A DNA stretch of 64,000 nt from an uncultured Bacteroidota bacterium (GCA_913047695.1 CAJWUI010000004.1:158606-222605), one strand, 5' to 3'. Counted from the first letter of the stretch, positions 30,159-40,492 are shown. Numbers and translations: made by a program. Notes: a model not told the origin generated them from the letters alone.

Positions 30159-33100
30159 TTATAAATTTAATTTTAGTTTGGCCAAAACTGATCTTGTACC
30201 TGGCATGTTGAAATAATCAACACCTTGCCCATTTCCAACACCAGTAAGTGAAGTTTCTGGATCTACACCATTATAGTCCGTAGAATACCACAGGTTTCTA
30301 CCTACTATGCTAAGATTTGCGCTGTCGATAAAATCGATTCCGATGCTTGAAACGGGGATATTGTAGCCTAAACTAACTTCACGCAACCTTATCCATCCGG
30401 CGTCATCAGTGAATTGTTCCCATACCGAGCCAAAGCCTCCAACTGAGGATTGATAGTAATATTGATCTCTAACAACGGGTATGTTGTTTGGAGAACCGTC
30501 AGGTAGTACACCGGGTATAGGAGCTGGTGCTTCTGTTCTTGTATTGGCAGTTAACTGTGATCTACCAAAAAACGAAAGTGCCCAACCAACACCATTTAGC
30601 ATATCTCCTCCTTCTTTCCAGTCAAATAAGAATCCAATGTTTACAGGACCTAATCTAATTTGGTTGTTCCAACCCAAAATGAAGTCTGGATTTGGATTAC
30701 CAATAGCTCTTTGTTGTGGATCAACTGCTTGGAAACCATATTCGTTTGAAGATGCATCGTCATTAATTACTACATCGCCATCGGGAATATTAAGACCATC
30801 ATCACCAGGGCCACCATTTCCTGACCTTAAGTATGCTCCACCTACAAGGGCACCATACTGATTACCAGCAATCAGATAAGAACCGCCACTTGAGAACCCA
30901 GCTAAGAATAATTTGTCAAGACCTGGAGCTAATTCTTCGACTATGTTTTCATTACTGGTGAAATTTATTTGAGAATTCCAACTGAAATTTTCAGATTCAA
31001 CTATTCCTAAATTTAAGGTTGCTTCAACACCCCTACCTGTCATTCTTCCCGAGTTAAGCCATACGTTGTTGTAACCAGTTGAAGGTGGCAACGATGCATT
31101 TAGAATCGCATCAGTCATTTGTCTTTCATAATAAGCAAGGTCTAATCCTATTCTATTGTTAAAAAATCTAAAGTCAATTCCGAACTCTATTTCTTCTGTA
31201 AGCTCAGAAGTAAGATCACTGTTACCAAGTACACTATCGATTTCAAAACCAGTAACACCCTGGATAGGCCAGTTAAGTGAATCTCCCCATCCGTCTCCAA
31301 CATTTGTGATACCGTATCCGGAAGTTGTCAGGTAAGCAAAAGGAGGTGGTCCACCCACTTGAGCCCATGACGCCCTTATTTTAGCAAAACTCAGTGCATC
31401 ACTTTGTGGTAATAATTCACTTAAAAGAATTGAGATGGACGCAGCAGGGTATACGAATGAGAAATCACCTGCATTAAATTCTCTGCCTGGTACACCAAGA
31501 CGTGAATCATAATCCTGTCTTGCAGCAAGTGTAAGGTAGAATGTGCTGTCCCAGTCCATTTCAATTTGTCCAACAAATCCCATCTGAGTAGTTCTCAAGA
31601 AATTCTCACTACCTGCAACATTTGCAGCGTTTGCAAGGTTGATAAACCCTTGGAAGGCAAAATTTGAACCGTTAGAATTTAGAGAAGAACGTGTTCTGTC
31701 AAATGCGTTAGCACTAACAAGATAATTTAAATTAAGCTTGTCTGTAATTGCATCACCACCACTAATATTCAATATGGCATCAGTTAAGAATGAATTATAT
31801 TGTGTGAGTGAAACATAACCTGTCGATCTAGTTCTAGATCCTAATTCAAAATTCTGCTTACGGCTGTCACTTGTAAAGTCAGCTCCTATAATTAGTGAAG
31901 CATTTAACCACTTACTATGAGTCCAATCAGCAGTGAAACTTCCATAAACACGATTTACAGTTTCATCTCTAAGTGCATTATTGATTAGCCAGTAAGGATT
32001 ATCATAACCGCCACCACCACGGTAGTTTCTTTGCTTACCATTAGCAAAAATGTATGAAGATGGTTCATCAACTGCATCCTCTGGGCTGAAACCATTAGCG
32101 TTATCAAATGTTATTGGAGTTCTATATAATCCTAACATTAATCCAGATGTGTTAGAACCTTGTTGAATTCTTGTGTAGTCAGATCTAACAAAATTGAAAG
32201 TAGTGGCTAATTTTAATTTGTCAGATGCTTGGAGCGTTCCGGCTAATCTGAACGTTTTTCTACCATACTCTTCGTTAGGTACAATACCCTCATTAGTTAA
32301 AAATGAAGTTGAAAATGCATATGTAGCTTTTTCAGTACCACCCTGTATACTTAAGTTATTTAAGGACTGGATTGCCTCTCTGAAGAATCCACGATAGTTA
32401 TCCTGATAATTGTTCGCAGGTATTCCATTTCCTGTTCCCTTCGTCACTAAGAAACCATTTTTATCCCAGAGGTAATTACCATCTCCGTCGAAATCGCTTG
32501 CTGAAGGAGCTTCTGGGTGATTAGGGTCTGTTGAATATTCCAAATCTGTGTACCTAGGTCCATAAGAACTCGATTCGCCTGTACCTGGAGATCTCCAATA
32601 AGGTGTTCTATTATCCCTGCTTCTATTTCGACCTTGTGCAAATTCGTCTTGAAGGTTAAAAGTAGTTGAGAGCCAGTCAACACCGGTAGAGTGAGTGTAT
32701 GAAACTTTCATTTCACCTTCTTCACCCTTTTTTGTTGTTACCACAATAACCCCAGGTGCACCAGCTGTCCCATAAAGAGCTGTCGCAGCAGATCCTTTAA
32801 GAATGTTGATACTTTCAATATCTTCATTGTTTAAGTCCATCAAACGGTTGGAAGTAGCGGTACCCGCTGTGTTTGAACCTGAGTTTAATGTCTCATTGTT
32901 TGTAATTATACCGTCGATAACGATAAGTGGTTGGTTATTACCGATCATGGACGTTACACCTCTAATCAAAATCCTAGAACCACCACCAGCTGAACCTGCA
33001 GATCTTGTAATCTGAACTCCAGCAGCTTTACCTACAAGAGCATCAAGAGCACTGTTAGAACCCGAGTTAACTATATCATCGCTTCCTACAGTTTGGATTG

Positions 33101-33449
33101 AATATCCAAGGGCTTTTGCCTCCCTTTTGATACCAAGCGATGTAACAACTACCTCTTCTAGCTCGTTAGCTTGTACTAGAGAAAAGTTTAATTGGTCTTG
33201 TCCATCAACCGCTATTGTAGTTGTTTGATAACCAACAAAACTAACGGCTAACGATGCATCATCACTAACTGAAATGGAGTAGTTTCCATCAAAGTCAGTG
33301 GTTGTACCATTATTAGTTCCAACTTCCAAGACTGTCGCTCCAGGTAGAGGAACACCTTGGTCGTCAGTAACATTTCCTGTTACGGTGATTTGTGCAAGTG
33401 CTATTTGGACACTCAACAAAAAAGCCGCAAATAAATAGATTTGTTTCAT
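30159..33449 (-). CDS. SusC/RagA TonB-linked outer membrane porin (first copy)
   Basis: 1096-residue TonB-dependent transporter. The open frame extends to 33548, but MKQIYLFAAFLLSVQIALAQ at 33449 is a complete signal peptide, so that start is used. It has a carboxypeptidase-regulatory-like domain (GVPLPGATVLEVGTNNG), the signature VVTSLGIKREAKALGYSI, a plug (GVQITRSAGSAGGG, YGTAGAPGVIVVTTKKG) and a large barrel ending AKLKLNL. It forms a pair with the SusD 4 bases downstream. It lies 5' of the second SusCD pair and shares its leader domain closely. Confidence 0.95.
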   Translation of the reverse strand: MKQIYLFAAFLLSVQIALAQITVTGNVTDDQGVPLPGATVLEVGTNNGTTTDFDGNYSISVSDDASLAVSFVGYQTTTIAVDGQDQLNFSLVQANELEEVVVTSLGIKREAKALGYSIQTVGSDDIVNSGSNSALDALVGKAAGVQITRSAGSAGGGSRILIRGVTSMIGNNQPLIVIDGIITNNETLNSGSNTAGTATSNRLMDLNNEDIESINILKGSAATALYGTAGAPGVIVVTTKKGEEGEMKVSYTHSTGVDWLSTTFNLQDEFAQGRNRSRDNRTPYWRSPGTGESSSYGPRYTDLEYSTDPNHPEAPSASDFDGDGNYLWDKNGFLVTKGTGNGIPANNYQDNYRGFFREAIQSLNNLSIQGGTEKATYAFSTSFLTNEGIVPNEEYGRKTFRLAGTLQASDKLKLATTFNFVRSDYTRIQQGSNTSGLMLGLYRTPITFDNANGFSPEDAVDEPSSYIFANGKQRNYRGGGGYDNPYWLINNALRDETVNRVYGSFTADWTHSKWLNASLIIGADFTSDSRKQNFELGSRTRSTGYVSLTQYNSFLTDAILNISGGDAITDKLNLNYLVSANAFDRTRSSLNSNGSNFAFQGFINLANAANVAGSENFLRTTQMGFVGQIEMDWDSTFYLTLAARQDYDSRLGVPGREFNAGDFSFVYPAASISILLSELLPQSDALSFAKIRASWAQVGGPPPFAYLTTSGYGITNVGDGWGDSLNWPIQGVTGFEIDSVLGNSDLTSELTEEIEFGIDFRFFNNRIGLDLAYYERQMTDAILNASLPPSTGYNNVWLNSGRMTGRGVEATLNLGIVESENFSWNSQINFTSNENIVEELAPGLDKLFLAGFSSGGSYLIAGNQYGALVGGAYLRSGNGGPGDDGLNIPDGDVVINDDASSNEYGFQAVDPQQRAIGNPNPDFILGWNNQIRLGPVNIGFLFDWKEGGDMLNGVGWALSFFGRSQLTANTRTEAPAPIPGVLPDGSPNNIPVVRDQYYYQSSVGGFGSVWEQFTDDAGWIRLREVSLGYNIPVSSIGIDFIDSANLSIVGRNLWYSTDYNGVDPETSLTGVGNGQGVDYFNMPGTRSVLAKLKLNL

Positions 33450-33577
33450 ATTAAAATTAGTTTTTAGTGGCGCAAAATAACGAATTAAAAACACATATGT
33501 TAAAAATTTGTGAAAAAAGTTTAAAAAAACCTTAAAATTGTTAAACAATCTGTTTTTATAGCTATCATGCCTCTTAA

Positions 33578-33601
33578 AGTAAAGTTTAGATAAACTTACC
33601 T
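33578..33601. promoter_or_regulatory. Inverted repeat, possible operator upstream of susC
   Basis: AAGTTTA-GA-TAAACTT is a perfect 7-bp inverted repeat with a 2-base centre (33582-33597). It extends to 11-base arms with two mismatches. It lies about 130 bases before the susC start and has no T-tract after it, so a protein-binding site is likelier than a terminator. No regulator gene is adjacent. Confidence 0.35.
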
Positions 33602-33720
33602 GTTTTTAATCAAATAAGTTTTCATAGCAGACATAAATTCACATTTAATCAATTTCATATCTAAAATTTTTTTTTCTGAGTTTATAAAAACATGTTTTTT
33701 TAGGTATTTCACAAAGAAGG

Positions 33721-33738
33721 TATCTCAAATTTGTGATA
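33721..33738. promoter_or_regulatory. Near-palindrome in susC upstream region
   Basis: TATCTCAAATTTGTGATA is an 18-base palindrome broken only at one symmetric pair. The same TTTGTGA arm also pairs with TCACAAA at 33709-33715. It lies between the unknown secreted gene and susC. Could be an operator or chance in AT-rich DNA. Confidence 0.25.
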
Positions 33739-33777
33739 TTATTAAAATATGCCTTTAAAATAAAATTGCTTGCGATG

Positions 33778-34488
33778 TTAGATTTGATCGTATTCATTAA
33801 GTATGGCTATAATATCTGATGTTTTTTTAAATTTCAATTTGCTTTGCTTGATAATTTTTTTCTTGTCCTTAACATCTAAATCCAAAAAATCAACCAAACT
33901 CTTTTTATTAATTTTTATCTCCTTTTTCTCACTGTTATTTTTTGAAATATAATATTTAGATTTTTCAACAAAACGTGCGTCAAAAGATCTCTCCAATGAT
34001 GTTTTTGCTTCTGATCCTTCCATAAAAACTTTAATTCTTTTCTCATACAAGGCATATTTCTTTCCTAGGAACAATTCAATTAAATATCCTTCTTTTCTTA
34101 TTTCATTTACATTTATATAATTTGTATATACATAATTCTCACCTTCAATTGAACATGATATGTTCATGTTTTTCATCAATATTTTATCTGAGCTCAACGT
34201 TTTTGGGTTATTTGAAAATTCTATTTCGTCTTTATAAGCGTTATATCTCAAAAAAATATTTTCAATCAGGTCTTTCTCGAAATATTTGACCTTTGCAGGT
34301 TTGAACATGTCATCAAAATATTCACTGCCTTTTACTTTTGGATTTGTGTAGGGGTTTTTATTGACTCTGTTTTTTATAAGCTCAAATAAATCATTAATCC
34401 TGGAATCAGATCTTACACCGTTAGATCCAATATTTTGGGAAAACAATGAATATGTGCTTAAGAAAAAAAAATATAAAAAATATTTCAT
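33778..34488 (-). CDS. Secreted protein of unknown function
   Basis: 236-residue protein with a signal peptide ending near LFSQ (residue 18). The mature region is charged and lacks further membrane segments; it includes a GSEYFDDMFKPAKVKYFEKD block, IFLRYNAYKDEIEF and a lysine-rich tail with two helices (about 170-236). I recall a loosely similar RYNxYxDxIE pattern in other flavobacterial secreted proteins but cannot name a family. It stands between the SusCD island and the ribosomal cluster, with a possible -7 box 40 bases upstream. Gene reality is fairly sure; function unknown. Confidence 0.75.
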   Translation of the reverse strand: MKYFLYFFFLSTYSLFSQNIGSNGVRSDSRINDLFELIKNRVNKNPYTNPKVKGSEYFDDMFKPAKVKYFEKDLIENIFLRYNAYKDEIEFSNNPKTLSSDKILMKNMNISCSIEGENYVYTNYINVNEIRKEGYLIELFLGKKYALYEKRIKVFMEGSEAKTSLERSFDARFVEKSKYYISKNNSEKKEIKINKKSLVDFLDLDVKDKKKIIKQSKLKFKKTSDIIAILNEYDQI

Positions 34489-34527
34489 GTTATAATAGTT
34501 TCGAATCTAAGTATAAAATTATGATTT

Positions 34528-34535
34528 CAAAATTA
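34528..34535 (-). promoter_or_regulatory. Possible -7 element of the secreted protein gene
   Basis: TAATTTTG on the minus strand, 40 bases from the gene start at 34488, matches TAnnTTTG. No TTG at the usual distance upstream. Confidence 0.35.
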
Positions 34536-34716
34536 TGTTGTGATATGTTTTAATAAAATCAGATTTGAACCATACTAATTAGGATTCTAAAAAAGAGACT
34601 TGTCTTTATAAATATTAAATTATGGAGTTGCGTAAAGATATTATAGACTTTAAAGCAAACATTTTATTAGCGCAATACATTTTTTACTCAAAGGGTAAAT
34701 TTTATAATATTAGGGT

Positions 34717-34746
34717 TTGAAACACCAAAAAAAAACTATACATTTG
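34717..34746 (+). promoter_or_regulatory. Candidate SigA promoter of the ribosomal cluster
   Basis: TTG at 34717-34719, 19 bases, then TACATTTG at 34739-34746: a full match to TTG-N19-TAnnTTTG. It is 34 bases before the rpsL ATG, giving a short leader of about 28 bases. It is the only strong promoter I see before the 17-kb ribosomal run. Confidence 0.7.
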
Positions 34747-34780
34747 CACGCCATTTAAAACGGCTTGATTAAACAAACTT

Positions 34781-35158
34781 ATGCCTACTATTGCGCAATT
34801 AGTTAGAAAAGGGAGAATAAGTATCTCCAAAAAAAGCAAATCTGCAGCTCTTGACTCATGTCCTCAAAAACGTGGTGTTTGTACACGAGTTTACACTACG
34901 ACTCCAAAAAAACCAAATTCCGCCATGCGAAAAGTTGCCAGAGTCAGATTAACTAATGGTAAAGAAGTTAATGCATACATCCCTGGCGAAGGCCATAATT
35001 TGCAGGAACATTCAATAGTTTTAGTTAGGGGTGGGAGAGTGAAAGACTTACCTGGTGTACGTTATCATATTGTTCGTGGGGCACTTGACACAGCGGGAGT
35101 GGAAGGTCGTTTACAAAGGCGTTCTAAATATGGCGCAAAAAAACCCAAAAGCAAGTAA
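34781..35158 (+). CDS. rpsL: 30S ribosomal protein uS12
   Basis: 125-residue decoding-centre protein of the small subunit. Conserved [11 protein letters not shown] start, [31 protein letters not shown] and [15 protein letters not shown] are present. The lysines of TTTPKKPNS and the K of RVKDLPGVR, where streptomycin resistance changes arise, have the normal sensitive-type residues. It is the first gene of the str part of the cluster; rpsG follows after 12 bases. Confidence 0.98.
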   Translation: MPTIAQLVRKGRISISKKSKSAALDSCPQKRGVCTRVYTTTPKKPNSAMRKVARVRLTNGKEVNAYIPGEGHNLQEHSIVLVRGGRVKDLPGVRYHIVRGALDTAGVEGRLQRRSKYGAKKPKSK

Positions 35159-35170
35159 TATATTTCCTAA

Positions 35171-35647
35171 ATGAGAAAGAAACAAGCAAAGAAAAGACCA
35201 TTAGAGCCAGACCCAAAATTTAAAGACCAGCTTGTAACCAGGTTTGTAAATAACTTAATGTGGAATGGAAAAAAGTCGGTAGCTTTCTCAATTTTCTATG
35301 ATGCTATCGATATAGTTGACAAACGAAAGCAAGACGAGGAAAAGTCAGCTCTTGAGTTGTGGAAAGATGCATTGTCGAATGTAATGCCACACGTAGAAGT
35401 TAGAAGCAGAAGAGTGGGGGGAGCTACTTTCCAGATTCCAATGCAGATTAGACCTGATCGAAAGGTTTCATTAGCCATGAAGTGGTTGATAAGTTATTCT
35501 AGGAAACGAAATGAAAAATCTATGGCCCTTAAACTAGCAACTGAAATACTTGCTGCATCGAAAGAAGAGGGTTCAGCTGTCAAAAAAAGACAGGACACGC
35601 ATAAAATGGCAGAGGCAAATAAAGCATTTTCTCATTTTAGATTTTAA
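35171..35647 (+). CDS. rpsG: 30S ribosomal protein uS7
   Basis: 158-residue head protein that nucleates assembly of the 16S 3' domain and contacts E-site tRNA. Seen: [17 protein letters not shown] at the N terminus, a [19 protein letters not shown] hairpin and a C-terminal [17 protein letters not shown]. It lies between rpsL and fusA, the usual str order; in E. coli S7 controls this operon by feedback, which cannot be judged here. Confidence 0.98.
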   Translation: MRKKQAKKRPLEPDPKFKDQLVTRFVNNLMWNGKKSVAFSIFYDAIDIVDKRKQDEEKSALELWKDALSNVMPHVEVRSRRVGGATFQIPMQIRPDRKVSLAMKWLISYSRKRNEKSMALKLATEILAASKEEGSAVKKRQDTHKMAEANKAFSHFRF

Positions 35648-35657
35648 ACATTTAACT

Positions 35658-37784
35658 ATGGCTCGAGATTTAAAATACACAAGAAATATTGGAATTGCCG
35701 CCCACATTGATGCTGGTAAGACTACTACGACCGAAAGAATCCTTTTTTACACTGGTGTTAGTCACAAAATAGGTGAAGTCCATGATGGAGCAGCAACTAT
35801 GGACTGGATGGAACAGGAACAAGAGCGCGGAATAACAATAACTTCAGCTGCCACTACATGTATATGGAATTTTCCACAGGACCAAGGTAAACCAACTCCT
35901 GATTCCAAACAGTATCATTTTAACATCATAGATACTCCTGGGCATGTTGATTTTACAGTTGAAGTGAATAGGTCATTAAGGGTTTTAGATGGACTTGTTT
36001 TTTTGTTTTCAGCCGTAGATGGAGTTGAGCCTCAGTCTGAAACAAATTGGAGGTTAGCCGATAACTATCGTGTTCCTAGAATTGGATTTGTTAATAAAAT
36101 GGATCGTCAGGGGGCTAATTTTTTAAATGTTTGTACACAGGTCCGTGAAATGTTAAAGTCCAATGCAGTTCCAATTGTGTTGAACATAGGTGAAGAAGAA
36201 GATTTTAAGGGAATTGTCGATCTAGTAACTAACAAAGCAATAGTATGGCATGAAGAAAGATTTGGGTCCACATTCGACGAAATACCGATACCCAGTGAGA
36301 TGGTTAGTGAAGTAGAAAAGTATCGTGCACAATTGATTGAAGCAGTCGCAGAATATGATGAAAATTTGTTAGAAAAGTTTTTTGATGACGCAAATAGCAT
36401 AACCCCTGATGAGATACATAATGCCCTCAGGGCTGCAACACAGGATATGAGTATAATTCCAATGATATGTGGTTCTTCATTTAAAAATAAAGGAGTACAG
36501 TATCTTTTAGATGCTGTTTGTCGTTATCTTCCATCTCCTGAAGACAAACAAGCTATTACGGGTGTAAATCCAAGTAATGATCAGGAGATCTCAAGAAAGC
36601 CCAACGTTAATGAACCGTTTTCCGCATTAGCTTTTAAAATTGCAACAGATCCATTTGTAGGACGTCTTGCATTTTTCAGAGCATACTCAGGCCATTTAGA
36701 TGCAGGATCTTATGTTTTAAATAATCGTACGGGGAATAAAGAAAGAATATCAAGAATTTATCAGATGCATTCAAATAAGCAAAATGCAATTGATTTTATT
36801 GAGGCAGGAGACATTGGTGCTGCAGTCGGGTTTAAAGATATAAAAACAGGTGATACTTTGTCAGCTGAAAAATCTCCAATAATTCTTGAAAGTATGGATT
36901 TTCCTGATCCTGTAATCGGTATTGCTGTTGAGCCAAAGACAAAAGCAGACGTCGATAGACTTGGTATGGCCCTCGGGAAATTAGCTGAAGAGGACCCTAC
37001 ATTCCAGGTCAAAACAGATGAGTCATCTGGGCAGACAATTATTTCCGGTATGGGAGAGTTACACCTAGACATTATTGTTGACCGTTTGAAGAGAGAATTT
37101 AAAGTAGAGGTAAATCAGGGTAAACCACAAGTAGAATATAAGGAAGCACTTACTTCAAAATCAGACCATCGTGAAGTCTACAAAAAACAAACAGGAGGTA
37201 GAGGAAAATTTGCAGATATTGTTTTTTCAATGGAGCCTGGTGAAAATGGTAAGCCTGGATTGGAATTTGTTAATCTGATAAAGGGTGGTAACATACCAAA
37301 AGAATACATTCCGTCTGTTGAGAAAGGATTCAAAGAGGCCATGAGTAACGGACCACTTGCAGGATTTGAATTAGATTCAATGAAAATAACACTTGAAGAT
37401 GGATCATTTCATCCTGTAGACTCTGACTCCCTATCTTTTGAATTAGCTGCAAAACTTGGATTTAAAGAAGCTGCCCGTGGAGCAAGTCCAGTAATAATGG
37501 AGCCCATAATGAAATTAGAGGTATTGACACCAGAAGAAAATATGGGAGACATAGTAGGTGATTTAAATAGACGTAGAGGTCAAGTAAACTCTATGGATGA
37601 TAGAGCTGGCTCAAAGGTTGTTAAAGCTGAAGTGCCTTTATCCGAAATGTTTGGTTATGTAACTTCTCTAAGAACATTGTCATCGGGAAGAGCTACTTCA
37701 ACTATGGAATTTGCCCATTATGCTGAAACCCCATCCAGTATTTCTGAGAATGTGATTTCTGAGATCAATGGAAATCCAGATTAA
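35658..37784 (+). CDS. fusA: Elongation factor G
   Basis: 708-residue translocation GTPase. G domain motifs: [15 protein letters not shown] (P-loop), [12 protein letters not shown] (switch I region), DTPGHVDF and NKMD. Domains II-V follow, with [10 protein letters not shown] in II and [10 protein letters not shown] in IV. A longer open frame starts at 35550 inside rpsG, but [20 protein letters not shown] at 35658 matches homologues. No tuf gene follows; rpsJ comes next after 11 bases, as is common in Bacteroidota. Confidence 0.98.
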   Translation: MARDLKYTRNIGIAAHIDAGKTTTTERILFYTGVSHKIGEVHDGAATMDWMEQEQERGITITSAATTCIWNFPQDQGKPTPDSKQYHFNIIDTPGHVDFTVEVNRSLRVLDGLVFLFSAVDGVEPQSETNWRLADNYRVPRIGFVNKMDRQGANFLNVCTQVREMLKSNAVPIVLNIGEEEDFKGIVDLVTNKAIVWHEERFGSTFDEIPIPSEMVSEVEKYRAQLIEAVAEYDENLLEKFFDDANSITPDEIHNALRAATQDMSIIPMICGSSFKNKGVQYLLDAVCRYLPSPEDKQAITGVNPSNDQEISRKPNVNEPFSALAFKIATDPFVGRLAFFRAYSGHLDAGSYVLNNRTGNKERISRIYQMHSNKQNAIDFIEAGDIGAAVGFKDIKTGDTLSAEKSPIILESMDFPDPVIGIAVEPKTKADVDRLGMALGKLAEEDPTFQVKTDESSGQTIISGMGELHLDIIVDRLKREFKVEVNQGKPQVEYKEALTSKSDHREVYKKQTGGRGKFADIVFSMEPGENGKPGLEFVNLIKGGNIPKEYIPSVEKGFKEAMSNGPLAGFELDSMKITLEDGSFHPVDSDSLSFELAAKLGFKEAARGASPVIMEPIMKLEVLTPEENMGDIVGDLNRRRGQVNSMDDRAGSKVVKAEVPLSEMFGYVTSLRTLSSGRATSTMEFAHYAETPSSISENVISEINGNPD

Positions 37785-37795
37785 ATTTTTGTAAA

Positions 37796-38101
37796 ATGAG
37801 CCAGAAAATAAGAATAAAATTAAAATCCTATGACTTTAACCTAGTCGATAAATCAGCTGACAAAATAGTTAAGACTGTTAAGAATACTGGCGCTGTTGTT
37901 ACTGGTCCAATTCCCTTACCAACTCACAAAAAAATCTTCACTGTCTTGAGGTCTCCACATGTAAATAAAAAATCACGCGAGCAATTTAAATTATCCTCAT
38001 ACAAAAGATTGTTGGATATATACAGTTCGTCTTCCAAAACGATAGACGCACTTATGAAGCTTGAGTTGCCCAGCGGAGTAGAGGTTGAAATAAAAGTTTA
38101 A
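37796..38101 (+). CDS. rpsJ: 30S ribosomal protein uS10
   Basis: 101-residue head protein, also the NusE partner of NusB in antitermination. Conserved [39 protein letters not shown] and [11 protein letters not shown] are seen. Length is normal. It opens the S10 part of the cluster directly behind fusA with 11 bases between; rplC follows after 10 bases, so there is no room for a separate promoter. Confidence 0.98.
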   Translation: MSQKIRIKLKSYDFNLVDKSADKIVKTVKNTGAVVTGPIPLPTHKKIFTVLRSPHVNKKSREQFKLSSYKRLLDIYSSSSKTIDALMKLELPSGVEVEIKV

Positions 38102-38111
38102 ACACATTATT

Positions 38112-38729
38112 ATGTCTGGTTTAATTGGAAAAAAAATTGGTATGACAAGTCTTTATGACAATGAAGGAAAAAGCGTTGCCTGTACTGTTCTAGAGGCTGG
38201 ACCATGCTTTGTCTCTCAAATAAAAACAAATGACAAAGATGGATATCAAGCGATTCAACTCTCCTATGATGATAAAAATGAAAAAAAAGTAATTAATTCA
38301 GAATTAGGTCATTTCAAAAAAGCCAACCTAAACGTAAAGAAAAAATTAGCTGAGTTCAAAAATTTTGAAGCGGAATTAGGTCTTGGTGAAACTGTAAGTG
38401 TTGAACACTTTTCAGAAGGAGATTTTGTTGACGTGTCTGCAAAATCAAAAGGGAAAGGTTTTCAAGGTGTAGTCAAAAGACATGGCTTTGCTGGGGTTGG
38501 ACAGGCAACGCATGGCCAACACAACCGTTTAAGGGCACCTGGTTCTATTGGGGCTGCATCATATCCAGCTCGGGTGTTTAAAGGAATAAGAATGGCTGGA
38601 CAAATGGGTAACAAAAAAGTTAAAACCCTTAATCTAAGAGTAATTAAGGTTGTCCCAGAAAAAAACTTACTTATACTAAAAGGATGTGTTCCTGGTCCTA
38701 AAAACGCTTACGTTATTATTCAGAAATAA
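38112..38729 (+). CDS. rplC: 50S ribosomal protein uL3
   Basis: 205-residue early-assembly protein near the peptidyl transferase centre. It begins [17 protein letters not shown] and contains the central-loop segment [20 protein letters not shown] with the conserved glutamine region, and [20 protein letters not shown]. Its stop TAA overlaps the ATG of rplD by one base (TAATG), suggesting translational coupling. Confidence 0.98.
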   Translation: MSGLIGKKIGMTSLYDNEGKSVACTVLEAGPCFVSQIKTNDKDGYQAIQLSYDDKNEKKVINSELGHFKKANLNVKKKLAEFKNFEAELGLGETVSVEHFSEGDFVDVSAKSKGKGFQGVVKRHGFAGVGQATHGQHNRLRAPGSIGAASYPARVFKGIRMAGQMGNKKVKTLNLRVIKVVPEKNLLILKGCVPGPKNAYVIIQK

Positions 38730-39358
38730 TGGAATTAAATGTACATAATATCAAGGGCAAGAAAACTGGCAAGAAAGTCAAGCTTGACATTTCTATTTTT
38801 GGTGTCGAGCCAAATAACCATGCAATTTACTTGGATGTAAAATCTTATTTAGCCAACAAGAGGCAAGGAACACATAAATCAAGGCAACGAGCTGATATAA
38901 AGGGGAGCACAAGAAAAATCAAAAAACAAAAAGGAACTGGTACTGCACGAGCTGGAAGTATTAAGAACCCCTTGTTTAGAGGTGGAGGTAGAATTTTTGG
39001 ACCAGTCCCAAGAGATTACACTCAAAAGGTCAATAAGAAAGTTAAACGTTTGGCTCGTAAATCTGCCCTAAGCATAAAGGCTAAAGAGAAGTCTATCTTC
39101 GTGATAGAAGACTTTCAAATGGAAAAACCAAGCACAAAAGATTTTACAAAAATACTTACAGCTCTCGGTCTGTCTGGTAAAAAAAATCTTTTTGTATTGG
39201 AAGAGTTGAATAAAAATGTATATTTGTCGTCGCGCAATTTAAAAAATTCTAGCGTTGTAATCAACTCTGAATTAAATACTTATGGAATATCAAATGCTAG
39301 TAATTTGATTATTAGTGAAGGTGCAATTCCACAAATTGAGTCACTACTAAATCGTTAA
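38729..39358 (+). CDS. rplD: 50S ribosomal protein uL4
   Basis: 209-residue protein lining the exit tunnel through an extended loop. The loop region is visible as QRADIKGSTRKIKKQKGTG and AGSIKNPLFRGGGRIFGP, followed by the globular C-terminal half with SALSIKAKEKSIFVIEDF. It overlaps rplC by one base and is 2 bases before rplW. In E. coli L4 represses the S10 operon; no matching leader is seen here. Confidence 0.97.
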   Translation: MELNVHNIKGKKTGKKVKLDISIFGVEPNNHAIYLDVKSYLANKRQGTHKSRQRADIKGSTRKIKKQKGTGTARAGSIKNPLFRGGGRIFGPVPRDYTQKVNKKVKRLARKSALSIKAKEKSIFVIEDFQMEKPSTKDFTKILTALGLSGKKNLFVLEELNKNVYLSSRNLKNSSVVINSELNTYGISNASNLIISEGAIPQIESLLNR

Positions 39359-39360
39359 AT

Positions 39361-39651
39361 ATGAATATCTTAGTTAGACCAATAATTACTGAAAAAGCTA
39401 CACACCTTAGTGAGAGCAAAAATCAATATACTTTTTTAGTAAATGGTGGAGCCAACAAAATTCAAATTAAAAGTGCTGTTGAGGTTAATTACGGTGTAAA
39501 GGTTAAGAAAGTTTCTACCATAATTTGTGGATCTGAGCGCAAAAAAAGATATACAAAAAATGGTATTCAAAATGGTAAGTCGAATTCCACAAAAAAAGCT
39601 ATCGTTAGTATAGCTGAAGGTGATAGAATTGATTTTTACGATAATTTATAG
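39361..39651 (+). CDS. rplW: 50S ribosomal protein uL23
   Basis: 96-residue protein at the tunnel exit, where signal recognition particle and trigger factor dock. Seen: [39 protein letters not shown] and the basic loop [19 protein letters not shown]. It is 2 bases after rplD and 11 before rplB. Its docking partner Ffh is encoded in this same window at 59457. Confidence 0.97.
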   Translation: MNILVRPIITEKATHLSESKNQYTFLVNGGANKIQIKSAVEVNYGVKVKKVSTIICGSERKKRYTKNGIQNGKSNSTKKAIVSIAEGDRIDFYDNL

Positions 39652-39662
39652 ATATTGTTGAT

Positions 39663-40487
39663 ATGTCAGTTAAAAAATTAAAACCAATTACGCCAGCTCA
39701 ACGATTTAGAATTGTCAATGGATTCGATGCAATTACTACAGATAAACCTGAAAAAAGTTTACTTTCTCCGAAGAAAAAAACTGGCGGAAGAAACAACAAA
39801 GGGAAGATGACCTCCCGTTATATAGGTGGTGGTCATAAAAAGAGATATCGCATTATAGATTTTAAACGTAACAAATTTGATGTTCCATCAGAAGTAAAAT
39901 CCATTGAATATGATCCAAATCGCTCTGCTTTTGTTGCTTTGACAGAATTTGAGGATGGTGAAAAACGTTACATAGTTGCTCCAAGTGGCTTAAAAATCGG
40001 TCAATCAGTTTTATCCGGCAAAAATGCTAATCCCGAGATTGGCAATGCTTTGTTTCTATCTGATATACCATTGGGGACAATAATATCAAATATTGAATTG
40101 AGTCCTGGTAGAGGAGCTTCGATTGCTCGAAGTGCCGGATCATTTGCTCAACTTATGGCCCGTGATGGGAAATTTGCTACTATCAAATTACCCTCTGGAG
40201 AGACGCGTTTGATATTAGTAACATGCATGGCAGTAATTGGTTCAGTCTCAAATTCTGATCATCAACTTTTAGTTTCTGGTAAAGCCGGAAGAAGCAGATG
40301 GCTTGGCAGAAGACCGCGAACAAGACCAGTTGCCATGAACCCGGTCGACCATCCAATGGGGGGAGGTGAAGGAAGAGCATCAGGAGGACATCCAAGATCT
40401 CGAAACGGTGTACCTGCAAAGGGCTATCGAACAAGATCCAAAACTAAGGCATCAAACAAGTTTATAATCGAAAGAAGAAAAAAATAA
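39663..40487 (+). CDS. rplB: 50S ribosomal protein uL2
   Basis: 274-residue core protein required for subunit joining and peptidyl transfer. Seen: [20 protein letters not shown], the SH3-like and OB-like middle, and the C-terminal [20 protein letters not shown] carrying the conserved histidine loop, then [20 protein letters not shown]. Length is typical. It is 5 bases upstream of rpsS. Confidence 0.98.
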   Translation: MSVKKLKPITPAQRFRIVNGFDAITTDKPEKSLLSPKKKTGGRNNKGKMTSRYIGGGHKKRYRIIDFKRNKFDVPSEVKSIEYDPNRSAFVALTEFEDGEKRYIVAPSGLKIGQSVLSGKNANPEIGNALFLSDIPLGTIISNIELSPGRGASIARSAGSFAQLMARDGKFATIKLPSGETRLILVTCMAVIGSVSNSDHQLLVSGKAGRSRWLGRRPRTRPVAMNPVDHPMGGGEGRASGGHPRSRNGVPAKGYRTRSKTKASNKFIIERRKK

Positions 40488-40492
40488 AATAT

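Larger units (their letters stand above)
33450..33777 (-). other. 328-base intergenic region upstream of first susC
   Basis: No gene is seen. The region is very AT-rich with several homopolymer T runs. It holds two palindromes (33578-33601 and 33721-33738) that could be operators, but no good TTG/TAnnTTTG promoter: the nearest is TTATTTTG just before the susC start. Confidence 0.5.

Noticed and set aside
33450-33548. 33-codon N-terminal extension of the first susC
   Set aside because: A full signal peptide starts at 33449; the upstream codons would bury it.
34622-34720. 32-codon ORF just upstream of rpsL
   Set aside because: It overlaps the -33 element of the rpsL promoter and is not similar to any leader peptide I know; probably chance.
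35550-35657. N-terminal extension of fusA
   Set aside because: It lies inside rpsG in another frame; EF-G homologues start at [10 protein letters not shown] (35658).
36761-37072. 103-residue minus-strand ORF in fusA
   Set aside because: Shadow of a strongly conserved gene; no start context or domain.
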